Positions 1 to 10,550 of a DNA stretch of 64,000 nucleotides are shown in pieces. The number at the start of each line of letters is the position of its first letter. Position 1 is the stretch's first letter. The position numbers and the translations under genes were made by a program. The stretch is from NCBI RefSeq assembly GCF_914767665.1, contig NC_059508.1, positions 21,178,001 through 21,242,000 of the forward strand, written 5' to 3'. This DNA is from Harmonia axyridis (Eukaryota > Arthropoda > Insecta > Coleoptera > Coccinellidae). The notes under the pieces were generated by a model, which saw only the letters and a program-made list of their open reading frames with translations, ran no database searches and was not told the DNA's origin.

Positions 1-1729
1 CTGATGAAATCTAAACTATTTTCAAGGCATGAGCACCTCCGGTTTTTCCGGAAATGACGTCAACTTCCGTTTTTCAAATTAGGACACCATTTTTTTATTA
101 CAGAAATGGATTCCTTAGAAAATTTCAAGTTATTTTGATGTAACATTTTTCAGTTTTGGTTGGAAAATTCTCTCTGAGCGGGAAAATTCGAAAAAAAAAT
201 CGAAAATAGAGCTCCGCTGAAACAAGAATAACTTCGAGGTTTTTGGATGGAAAATTTTCATTTTTGGGATTTTTCAAGATGTAAGATTGATGTATCCACC
301 TTAAAAATCGAAATCGCGATTCATGATACAGGGGGTGAAAACATCGCTTTCAAAGTTAGGGATGACAAAATCGTGAAAAATCAATTTTTTCCAATTAGAA
401 CCCCATTTTTTTATGGCAGATATTGAATCTACGTTAAAAAATAATGTGAGTGTATGCATCACACCCTTGCCCTAAAATGGATATTTTCTGAGTTATTCAC
501 AAAAAAAAATTTTTCGTCTTGAATTTTCAGCTATTTCTTTTCCCTTCACGCCAAAAAGATGAAATTTTCAGGAACTGTTACTTAAACCATGTTTTAGATT
601 TTACTACCCTAATATGCAAGAGAAAAAAGTTACAGGTTGTTCCTAAATAGATGGCGAATTTTGATTCGAATTTGTATCGGAAACCTCTTTATTTCAACTA
701 ATCGGCCATCGGTTTTCTCTCCAGTGATAAATAAATAATTCCTTATGAACCATATGCAAAAACTTACCATGTTTTACATTCCTTTTTTTTTAATGATAGA
801 TATCATTAATTACATCTGCCAAATTCCTCTTTATTCAGTAGCATTTTGTGTTTACTATTAATTTGGTGATAATTCGTATTAAGTTATAAAATCGATCACT
901 ATGCCTAATTTTACCAATGAAGATTATTTAAATCTTATTCTACTTCATGGAGAATGTAATAAAGTTGTAGATAGAACGATTCGACTGTTCATTGAGAGGT
1001 TTCCTGACCGACCCAGACCAACGAGAGATACCATTAACAGAAGAGGTTTCCGATACAAATTCGAATCAAAATTCGCCATCTATTTAAGAACAACCTGTAC
1101 CTTTTTTCTCTTGCATATTAGGGTAGTAAAATCTAAAACATGGTTTAAGTAACAGTTCCTGAAAATTTCATCTTTTTGGCGTGAAGGGAAAAGAAATAGC
1201 TGAAAATTCAAGACGAAAAATTGTTTTTTGTGAATAACTCAGAAAATATCCACTTTAGGGCAAAGGTGTGATGCATACACTCACATTATTTTTTAACGTA
1301 GATTCAATATCTGCCATAAAAAAATGGGGTTCTAATTTGAAAAAATTGATTTTTAACGATTTTGTCATCCCTAACTTTGAAAGCGATTTTTTCACCCCCT
1401 GTATCATGAATCGCGATTTCGATTTTTAAAGTGGATACATCAATCTTACATCTTGAAAAATCCGAAAAAGGAAAATTTTCCATCCAAAAACCTCGAAGTT
1501 ATTCTTGTTTCAGCGGAGCTCTATTTTCGATTTTTTTTTTCGAATTTTCCCGCTCAGAGAGAATTTTCCAACCAAAACTGAAAAATGTTACATCAAAATA
1601 ACTTGAAATTTTCTAAGGAATCTATTTCTGCAATAAAAAAATGGTGTCCTAATTCGAAAAACGGAAGTTGACGTCATTTCCGGAAAAACCGGAGGTGCTC
1701 ATGCCTTGAAAATATTTTAGATTTCATCA
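1..1729. mobile_element. Large foldback element (family A), left end outside window
   Basis: Bases 1-689 are a near-perfect inverted copy of 1041-1729 (arms about 690 bp, few mismatches), separated by a loop of about 350 bp at 690-1040. The arms carry a CCGGTTTTTCCGG motif next to TGACGTCA near their outer ends. No transposase-length ORF exists; the loop carries only the start of a helix-turn-helix ORF at 901. The left arm begins exactly at the window edge, so the true terminus and any target-site duplication cannot be seen. Best read as a non-autonomous foldback DNA transposon; the high arm identity suggests a young element or ongoing conversion between arms. Confidence 0.85.
901..1152 (+). 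CDS. Truncated helix-turn-helix (DUF4817-like) mini-ORF in foldback A loop
   Basis: An 83-codon ORF starting MPNFTNEDYLNLIL. Residues 1 to about 47 resemble the DUF4817-type helix-turn-helix found at the N terminus of many insect DNA-transposase-like proteins: acidic/aromatic start, a central N, then FPDRPRPTRDTI matching the usual fP-R-P-t pattern. At codon 47 the frame enters the right inverted arm (from 1041), and the last 36 residues are encoded by repeat-arm DNA. No catalytic domain follows. It may be a relic of the autonomous element, or a short DNA-binding peptide. Recognition is from memory of the family pattern; expression is unknown. Confidence 0.5.
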   Translation: MPNFTNEDYLNLILLHGECNKVVDRTIRLFIERFPDRPRPTRDTINRRGFRYKFESKFAIYLRTTCTFFLLHIRVVKSKTWFK

Positions 1730-1754
1730 GCATTGTGAAATACTTATAAGTGCT

Positions 1755-2208
1755 GAATTTCATGAAAATACGTTCAGTAGTTTCCCGTATAAATATGGGT
1801 GAGGTTCCTCGTGAAAGACCCTGTATATCATTGCCAACGAGATAACTCAAAAAAGGGCATTCTGAATATCGCAGCCTTCTAATTGAAATTACTTTGCTTG
1901 CCAGGTGGTTCTTAAACTTTGGAACTCTGTGGTACTCAGAATAGGAGAGATAGGCCAAACATATGTTATATATTCGAAATCAGGGGAGAAAGAGCTAGTC
2001 AAATATATAAAAATATACGGGGTGTCCCATTTAAAAAAATGAAGTTGCTATCAATATGTTGCCCACTCTGTATATATTTCGTTTTGTGAAATCATTTTAA
2101 AAAACACTAGTTGATTTCGTGAAACTTTTGTAGAAAACATTTTTTTGTACCTCTCCTAGTAACAAAGTTAAAGGGGGGGTCAAATTATGGTGAAAAACCC
2201 GGTACCTG
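1755..2208. mobile_element. Single-arm copy of foldback family B
   Basis: This stretch matches the right arm of the foldback at 55119-56034. Shared landmarks in order are the GAGATAACTCAA block, GGTGGTTCTTAAA, GGCCAAACATATGTTATAT, a GGGGTGTCCCATTT block, and the terminal GGTCAAATTATGGTGAAAAA. Divergence is visible but modest. Only one arm is present here; the other arm is absent, or the element has been fused to the end of foldback A at 1729. Confidence 0.7.
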
Positions 2209-3286
2209 ATGATAAGTGTCAGGTAACAGCGTTTGTTTGCTACTTCAGAAAAAGTTTTCAGCAACATTGAAACCATTGGCTGTGTCAAATAGTATACTCT
2301 GTCTTCAAACATTACAGATTTTTTTCAAAATTTTGTCGCAACTCGGTGGAAACGTGTTGTATTTATTCATGACTTAAAGTACACCACATCTCTGCTGATG
2401 AGTTATTTTCATGAAAATACAAAGGAAAAACTAGTTTTACTTTCAGCTTTCGATAAAAAATATTTTTCTTAGATTTTTCATTATTTACCTGAAATTCTTA
2501 GATCTGCATAAATTGCTTTTATTTTTTCTACAGATCCAACTTCAAATTCGACCCATTATCATGAGAGCTTGAAGGAATAAATATCTTTCAAAAAATTTTT
2601 TGATCAGACTTTCTGATTTGAAATTAATTCAGAGGTCGTCTGACTTTCGTGATCTCTTGGGTGATCAACCGGAGAGTACCAAGTTGCCTGCATGTTGAAA
2701 AGATGTACAACATTATTCTTATTTTGAAGATATTGATTTTGAAAGGTGTTCTTTTTTAAAAGAAGTTTTTAGATTTTGATCATGGTTTGTTTGATCCGTT
2801 GCATCTTAGCGTGAATGCTGCTTCAGGTCACACATCCATGATTCAAGTCTTGAATTTTTCATCGAATACTGATTAGGACGAAGAGCTCCTGAGCTTCACC
2901 AATAGCTCATCTCAATAAAAAAGCTGTATATGTGAAGCCTTTTCATATTTTCAGATCCTGGAAATGGGAAATGTATTCTCTCTTTCAATTTAATTTCATA
3001 CTGGTCAAATGTTTTCAGTTGCAAAATAAGAATATGAACTTACAAGGCGTTGGTTGTAGTAGTATTTCTTCATTACTGCTGTGCTAATACCTTGTCAGCT
3101 CATAAAGTTCTCATATTACACCAGTTTCATGCTGATAGGATGAAGTATATGTTGAACTCCCAGCGCTTGACGCTCTACTCGATCTGCCTCTCTTTCACTT
3201 ACATGTGAGGAAATGTAGCTTGCTTGAAGCAATGAGAATATTTCGCAAAGGGAATCTCCTTCCGGGAAACCGCAAAACCATCAGAG
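2209..3286. other. AT-rich interval, nothing recognised
   Basis: No ORF with family resemblance, no repeat shared with the rest of the window that I could see, and no clear splice-site pair. Confidence 0.5.
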
Positions 3287-3740
3287 GTGATGCAAACAAT
3301 CTTTGCTTTCGAAAAAACCTTTGAAACGTTCATTGATGACAGTCTCAGTGTAGTGAACTTCGTTAATCGCTTGGACCAAAAGTCCTCCATATGGTGTACC
3401 GATGGGCCTAAAACGAGGTCCTCTAGATCCTTGGGAAGTGAGCCTTCTATATTGCAAACCGAGACACTAGCCGTCTATACGTGCGCTATATACTGCTCAA
3501 AAGAAACCTCAAAGGGGCGTGTATTTACATCACTATCAACTGCCAGGCTACGTAGGTTCCCTGGTATCATATAGCCAGAGGTCTCTGCTGACATGAGAGT
3601 GACATAATACCATGAAGTAAATGGTCAGAGGCAATGAAGTAACTCTACTATGATTACCGGGGCATTTTGGTAAGAAAAAGAAAAAGCCGATAAACTTGCG
3701 AGAAGGTAAGCTCTTGAAGCTACCACGAGCTGAGATTCGT
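3287..3740 (+). pseudogene. Degenerate RNase H domain of a non-LTR retrotransposon
   Basis: In one frame the reading WCTDGPKTRSSRSLG followed by ILQTETLAVYTCAIYCSKE matches the RNase H pattern of I/R1/Jockey-type elements: the y-TDGSKT motif with the first catalytic Asp, then the second-motif Glu in an fQAE-like context. About 100 bp further on, after frame changes, a stretch reads as a decayed wVPGH-G---NEKADKLA motif (near 3640-3705), the third RNase H block. Several frameshifts and stops make this a relic. Alignment against RNase H of insect LINEs would settle the clade. Confidence 0.55.
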
Positions 3741-4712
3741 GTTAATGGTGGAAGTGTTGACCGAATGGGTCAGCAGAAGAGATTTGCAGGATCTGTTGAA
3801 AAGAGGTAGTAATATCTGAATACAGAGTGTGCAAATGTCTGCGGTTGACTGGCTTGAGAACCACTCATATGGGAAAGTCAGTTCTGGATACTCACGAAGT
3901 AACAGCCAAAGCACACGAAATAGATAATTCAAAAATTCCGCTCTGAGGAATTATTTCGTTGCTCTTTCCACAATGCTTCTGTATATTCACTCGGAGTTTT
4001 AGCGTTATCAGCTTCTAATATTTCAGCCTGAACTATGTTTTGTTATTTTTCCGATGGATAAAATATCGTAGCGGTGAAAAAGGCTTATTCATGTAAAAAT
4101 TCATAAAATTTTTGATTTTGATTCAGAGTCTCACAAAAGATACTGAAATGAAAAAAATTCAAGTTCTCCGATATCAAAATTTCCAATTGCGAAATAAATT
4201 CCAGGCAATACCAAACAAATATGATTTCGTGTCTTTCTGTTGATTTGTATCCTTGTAACAGCTTTAACCCCCCATACCAAATTCAGCTTTTCCGGATGAA
4301 GGGTGGGTCTTGAGCATACGCAACCCTGAAATTACCAGTATTTACTCATATCACGCTCTGTTATTCCATACCCGATGAAATTTGTATGGATTTGGTAGTT
4401 ACTTAGTAGTTTCGTAAAATGTCAGATCTTTCGGAATTGTGGTGCGCAAAGATGAAATTACCTGGATATCAATATTTCGCGTTTTACTAATCCGTCTAAT
4501 CCGAATTTTGATAAGGATTTTCATGTTGGGAAATTGAAAGTTCAACAAAAACTTTTTCGAAAATCAATTTAAAAGTTCTGTGACATCTCATGTATATTCA
4601 AAATAAATTTATCTCAATATTGCCACTGGGATGAAAACTTGCATTCAATTAGGACACCTTTTAATTTAGCTATAGGCTATGGGAATATATTATATCGTTT
4701 GAAAGGAAATTC
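3741..4712. other. AT-rich interval, nothing recognised
   Basis: No recognisable gene. It may contain further decayed retrotransposon sequence downstream of the RNase H relic, but no motif is clear enough to claim. Confidence 0.4.
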
Positions 4713-5015
4713 AATTTTCATTCAATATGTGCTATGTATGTATAAGATGATATGCAGGTCATTCCATTTGGAAAAGCGCACTTTTCATCATTTCAGTATG
4801 TCTCCTTAAAGCCTGTGATTTAGAACAACCCTGTATGATAAGAAACGTATTTTATTACACGTAGGTAAATTTTCATTCAATATGTGCTATGTATGTATAA
4901 GATGATATGCAGGTCATTCCATTTGGAAAAGCGCACTTTTCATCATTTCAGTATGTCTCCTTAAAGCCTGTGATTTAGAACAACCCTGTATGATAAGAAA
5001 CGTATTTTATTACAC
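4713..5015. repeat. 148-bp direct tandem duplication
   Basis: Bases 4713-4860 and 4868-5015 appear identical by eye (period 155 bp, separated by GTAGGTA). Each unit starts at AATTTTCATTCAATATGTGC and ends at TTTATTACAC, and each contains ACAACCCTGTATG, a common end-like motif of insect repeats. Perfect identity implies a recent duplication or an assembly artefact. Confidence 0.9.
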
Positions 5016-5553
5016 ATTAACGGGATATTGGTAATCCATACCCGAAATTTCTGCTGTCTAGGATTCCAACTACCGAAGTGAAAAATGTTTAATTGCAGCT
5101 ATGTTTGAAAAAGTAAAATAATCGATAACTCAAAAACCGCTAAAGATGGACAAGGAATTTTATAATTAAATAATCTAGAGGCTACGGCAAACCGAAAAAA
5201 GTAATAATATACAGAGTTCTATTCGAAATATCGAAGTTGTTAGTAGTATTTGATATAAGCGGCAACACCACAGAGCTGAAAACATTTTAGTGGTTCCCAA
5301 CCAACAAATCAAATTTTCAATAAAATCTCAACTTGCGTTTTCCGTAGAATTTCAGGGTACCATCAACCGTGGCCCACACTGTATATTATATTTTTTATCA
5401 CTTATTCTGGATATAGATTATTGGGAATTTTCATTCGGATTTTTCATTTAATAACCAGGGGTTCAAATGTCGCTCCTGGTTATTCCTTAATTTTTATTTT
5501 TACGTACAGGGTGTTTCACGTAAGCGGGTCACTGGATTTTGTGGCTATTCTTC
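5016..5553. other. Non-coding interval with a small hairpin
   Basis: A perfect 10-bp inverted repeat, AATAACCAGG (5450-5459) and CCTGGTTATT (5475-5484), encloses a 15-base loop containing GGTTCAAAT. The loop resembles a tRNA T-arm, but no tRNA body is present. At about 5508 an ACAGGGTGTTTCACG motif looks like a transposon terminus. Confidence 0.4.
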
Positions 5554-5839
<286 letters not shown>

Positions 5840-6964
5840 TTTCCAGAAAAAAAATTATTTCAAATTTGATTGGTTTTCAATTGTTTCTTTATTTGAAAAT
5901 TTTTTTTGCAAAATATATAAAATATATTTCATAATATTTTATCATGTCAATTCTGAATGCTCAATCGATTCTGAATCCGAATATGTAAATATATAACATA
6001 AACTATCTATTTATGTATGACTTTCCCTGTATGTTTTTGAGGGTAATAAATGAAATATGAAATATGAATATGGGTAGTTTTAATTTTATTTCAAGCTATT
6101 CCATTCAAAATGACCCTGAGGAAATTCAGATTCCATATTCGGAAAATATATCCATGTTGTCTATGGTTGTATAAATATTTGATTGTCAAATTTTCATTCT
6201 CGATTATGAAAGAAGCTTTATATTTAAGAAAAACTTAATTTTAATTTTTTTAAGAATTTAATATTTAAAAAAAAGGGAACTTCAAAGTTTTCATTCTCGA
6301 TTATAATAGAAGCTTCATACAGGGTGATTCACCGGAATGGCCTATTACACGTTTATAGAAAACTAATCATAAATTTGAGCTGAAAATTTGCATATTCGAG
6401 TTTGAGACAATGATCTTTCTCCCAAAATATTTTCAGATCTCTACAACTTCCGGTTATACCGGAAACAGACTTTCAATATGACTGCTTTCAGGAAGGAAGT
6501 TAGAAATATGTTGCTGGACAGAAAGATATATACATTAGAGGAGTTTCATCAGTGAATATTCATTTTGTGAAACTGTTATATGTATATATAGTGTTGTAAA
6601 TAATGTGTCTCTGTTTTTACTCTTGAATGTAACATTTTGAATTGACAAGTCATGTAATATTTTTGATGACGCTTTTATATATTTATATTTTATATCTACC
6701 AAGATATGAATAAAATATATGAATATGAATATTTCAAATGGCAGACCCAGTATATTATTGCATCATTAGATGGCTTTTTTGACGACAATTTTGGCAATAT
6801 GCATTCCTTGGGTGAAAACTCAACGGTTCATATGTTAATGGGATGCTTTTGAAATAATGGTGACGATGAGGAATCACATTTTTTGAGTATATCACTGTAT
6901 TTCACTGTGCACAGTTAATGTAAAAAAATTAACTCTACAGTAGTTTAGAGTTTGTTTAATGTAT
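5840..6964. other. AT-rich interval with one transposon-end-like motif
   Basis: At 6319 ACAGGGTGATTCACCGGAAT resembles the outer end of insect foldback/MITE repeats. About 120 bp on, a 7-bp-armed inverted repeat TTCCGGT-TAT-ACCGGAA recalls the CCGG-rich block in the foldback A arms. No matching right end was found. No gene seen. Confidence 0.4.
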
Positions 6965-7300
6965 TTATATTTCTTGAATAAACTCTCTTCCTTGAATTCA
7001 CCATCATTCATGGGTTCCTCCGTGTCGTGGGGGAGACGGCCTTTGATCGCTTTTTACGATCCGCAGAGCTACGGTGGGAGAATTCTTGAGCTGCTTTCCA
7101 CACGGCTTCGTCCGTTACCCTGGACAGGGACCCTTCGACAGGTTTCAGCTTCCCGGGTCAGAGAGCTCCTGGAATCTGCGGTGGGCAGGAGTCGATTCAA
7201 CTCTCCTGATAGGTGAATCGCTAGAGATTCACCTACCGCTACCCTTATAAATAAACTCTCTTATTATTATTATTACTATTATTATTATCGGCAGAAAGAG
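6965..7300 (+). mobile_element. GC-richer fragment with TTA-repeat tail, possible LINE 3' end
   Basis: A block of markedly higher GC (about 7015-7230) ends in AATAAACTCTC followed by about 30 bases of ATT/TTA repeats; AATAAACTCTC also occurs at 6977. A short trinucleotide tail after a GC-richer block is typical of some LINE/SINE 3' ends. An 85-codon reading at 6959-7216 shows no family I recognise. Could alternatively be a local gene fragment. Confidence 0.35.
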
Positions 7301-8450
7301 TTTTTTTCGGAAAAGCTTTTTATTTTCGATTCTGTAAATACGTAGTATTATAAGATTGTCTGCGGTTTGGACCAAAAATGGGATAGCTGGAAATAAATTC
7401 AAAACTACCACTATATTTTCATATTCGTATTCAGAATCGAGTGAGCATTCAGAAAATATGGGAAAAAATTATGAAGCACATTTCTCAAGAAAAATTTTTC
7501 TGGTTTCTACAAAAGCGGAAGTTCAAATGAAAAAACATTTGGTGAGAAATAGTCTCTAGACCTTTTTATTTTAAAAACTAGTCAAATTTGCAAAAAAAAA
7601 ATTTTTTCAAGAACGGATTTGTATCAATAACTTGCCTTGGTTCGATAGTTTTTTTCCGATAACTGCTAGTTTTTTATTAAGCTAGCAGAACCTAAAAGTT
7701 TAATCATGTGCTAATCTCAATCCAGTGCTTGGAGGTTTTTCAATATTAAGAAACTGTATTTTTTTATATTTCATATTTAGTGATTCAATTTGTGTTTACA
7801 TTTCAAAATAGTTGGTATTTTTTGTGAAGTTCCTTCTCATTTTATCTTTTTTTTTTATGTACACCGTACACAATAAAATTGCTGAAAATCAAGTAGCTTA
7901 ATAGAATATACTTGATTTTTTCAGTAGGTACTTGATAAATAAATACTTGACTTGACATTGAAAAACTACTACTTGACTTGATATCAAGTCAAGTAGTTCA
8001 AATATCAAGTCAAGCGGTGAATCTTTACACTCTCAAAAGTTAATTGATGTTTATGATACTCATTCATATAAACCATAAAAATGAGTAAAAAAAACGTTTT
8101 AGAATTTCTGGAATATCTCGAGCGGATACCATAATATACCTAGCAAAATATTTTTCAGAAAAGGCAAAGATATATTCTCCCTATTCACGATGTGATTTCA
8201 ATTCCTAATACATTATCAAGCTAATAAAGTTGGATTCGACGCCATATAGCACAACGTTTCCAAAAAAGTTCCAGCCGAAATGCCAACAAAGATTTTCAAG
8301 ACCACCGAATCATTCCTTCTTTCCTTCGTTTTTTGTTGCTTGTGTATACAATTAACTCTTCACTCAATTGTTCATCGTATTAAAACAAAAAAAAAAGTTA
8401 AATAATTACGAGAAGATAACGAGAATGGTTTGGTCCATTATAGTCGGTCA
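7301..8450. other. AT-rich non-coding interval
   Basis: No gene. It contains the ACTTGA cluster at 7888-8013, annotated separately. Confidence 0.5.
7888..8013. promoter_or_regulatory. Cluster of TCAAGT/ACTTGA motifs with a 28-bp perfect palindrome
   Basis: About ten TCAAG/CTTGA-type hexamers occur in 125 bp. At the centre, 7969-7996 is a perfect palindrome, CTACTTGACTTGAT followed by its exact complement (centre GATATC). Core TCAAGT resembles NK-2-class homeodomain sites (family knowledge). Whether this is a regulatory cluster about 7 kb upstream of grh or a repeat core is not known. Confidence 0.35.
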
Positions 8451-8740
8451 TTATTGAAACACACAAGGTTTCTGGTTTGACCCACCGTTGAAGTCTCCTA
8501 ACACACAAATTGTCCACCTGAGAAGCTGGGCGATACAGTCAAGTCGATCGGGCATTCTTATTCGATTAATTTGGGGTCCAGCTCTCCGAGACCAAAATAT
8601 TCCCCTCCGCCTCCCGGTCTCCTCTCCACATAACAAATTCTACCTGAAGCGGCCATCAACGAAGTTGATTCGTGTACGAACGAAAACCCACGATGGAGAT
8701 AACGCTTGCCCGTACAAAGAACATGTGACCACTGCGTGAA
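8451..8740. other. Higher-complexity segment, unassigned
   Basis: This block has more balanced composition than its flanks, and short open readings run on both strands (+ 8488-8739, - 8451-8636). Neither resembles a protein family I know, and I see no convincing splice-site pair. It could be a conserved non-coding element, an untranslated exon, or old repeat sequence. Confidence 0.3.
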
Positions 8741-10550
8741 GGTGTCTCAATTCTTAGAATCTAACTTTCCTTTTCATTTTTTATGTCTGATTTCTTCACG
8801 ATCAAATTCTACGATAACTTACCGGAAGAGACGTCGAAAATTTACGCCATTTTTTTTTCAATATATCTTAATAATAATTTCACGTATTCGAAGATTTTTG
8901 GATTATCTGCAATATCTCATTGAAGCCCGGAAAAAGGAGAAATACTTTTCAGTGTTGAAATGCTATTTCTCACTCTTCAACATCTCACAGAGATCTAGCA
9001 AAGTAAGGCAAAAAAAAAGAGAAAAAGACTCATATCCAGTGATGAATAAAAATAAGAGATTGAAAAACTATTCTAAATTATATCTCATTTTTTTCCATTC
9101 ATTTTGTTATAAAATATTGCTATTCATTTTTCTTTGACCTCTCGTAGAGATCTAGAGTTTTTAAATAAAAGAGATAGAAATCGAAAAGAGATCGAAAACT
9201 GTTCTTTTCACTGTTAACGTTTAAACCAGCTCATACTGTTGGTAAAAAGGGGAAAGCGACTTTCTCGGACTAAAAGATTTAGAAAGAAAAGGCTGTTCTT
9301 TCAAAGTTTTAGACGTAGCTTCAACATTTCGTAGAGTTTTAGCCCAGTCCGTAGAACAAAGTGAAAGAGACTCCTCAGATCGAGTATAGGATAGAAATAA
9401 GAGATTGAAAAACTGTTCAAATTTTTCTGCATTTCATTCCCCGTTTATTTTTTAAGGATATGAGGTTTTCATATTTTTACATATTTCAGGACTATTTTAT
9501 GTCCCACAGAAATCTAGGAGATTCAGATAAGAAAAAAACGAGAAGTCTTCACAAATCCATTAGACAAAGAGTTGAAATATATTTTTTACACCGTTGATTT
9601 CGTTTGAGACTATTTCACACATAATAATAATAATAAGTTTATTCACCAAAAAAATGTTTTACATAGATAATTGAAGATCTAGTATAGTTAGGTAAAAAAA
9701 AAAGTTCAATGAATTTTTCAAGAAATTTTTTTTCTTCATGGTTTTACACATTTTTAGACTATCTATCTGCCTTCCTTCAACATCTCATAGAGATTTAAGA
9801 AAGAAAAAAGTGAAAGACGGAATAAAAATGGATTGAAGAAATTGAAAAACTATTTGAATCTTTGTTTCCGTTCATTTTTCAAGGAACTCATTTTCTACCG
9901 TAGGTCGCTAATTCATGTATTTTATTCTCTATCCAACATATTACAGATATCTAACAGTTCAATAAAGAAAACTCGAAAACTACTCTTCAAATTGAAACCA
10001 AAAATTTCTGTAATTTCTTTCTTCGTTGATTTTTTCAAAAATAGGTATGCATTTCCTTTATCGTTTATTTTATGAAGACTATTTGCTCCTCTTAAAGATC
10101 ACATGGAATAGAATAATTTACAAATCGAGTTTTTAATATATGAAAATCGTTATGTCTTGCTTGATCAGATTTTTTGGGCAATGTATTTTTCTCCATAATA
10201 ACACATATTCGACAAAGCCTATTTCAAAATTCTAGTCTAGTTAAATCGTTTAACAAAAATCTCTGAGATCGAGTAATCAGATGGAATTGATTGGATTGAA
10301 TCTGGTGTTTCAAAAAACGCAGGTACAACGAGTCGATAAAGCTTCTTCGTGATCTTTCGTTTCATATTTTGGCCATATGGATCAGAATGAATTATTTTGT
10401 AGTATCTTGACATTTTGAAGTTAAATTTTTCCATCTAGACAGTAACGTTTATACTAGTCTGCTTTTACAATTCTTATAATTGTGATTCCTCGTAGTGAAT
10501 ATATATAATTCTTACTTACACATGATTGAAAGTCAAGGGGTTGAAATTAA
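8741..10550. other. AT-rich interval with a TAA-repeat-linked fragment
   Basis: At 9621-9660 a run of TAA repeats leads into GTTTATTCACCAAAAAAATG, a layout common at the 3' ends (reverse orientation) of insect LINE/SINE copies. Lysine- and phenylalanine-rich readings at 8706-9137 and 9833-10075 are explained by base composition. No gene seen. Confidence 0.4.

Noticed and set aside
5450..5484. tRNA T-arm or tRNA fragment (GGTTCAAAT in a hairpin)
   Set aside because: Only one hairpin, no A box or acceptor stem nearby.
8706..9137. 143-codon Lys/Phe/Ser-rich ORF
   Set aside because: Composition follows AT- and A-rich DNA; no domain, poor start context, no splice support.
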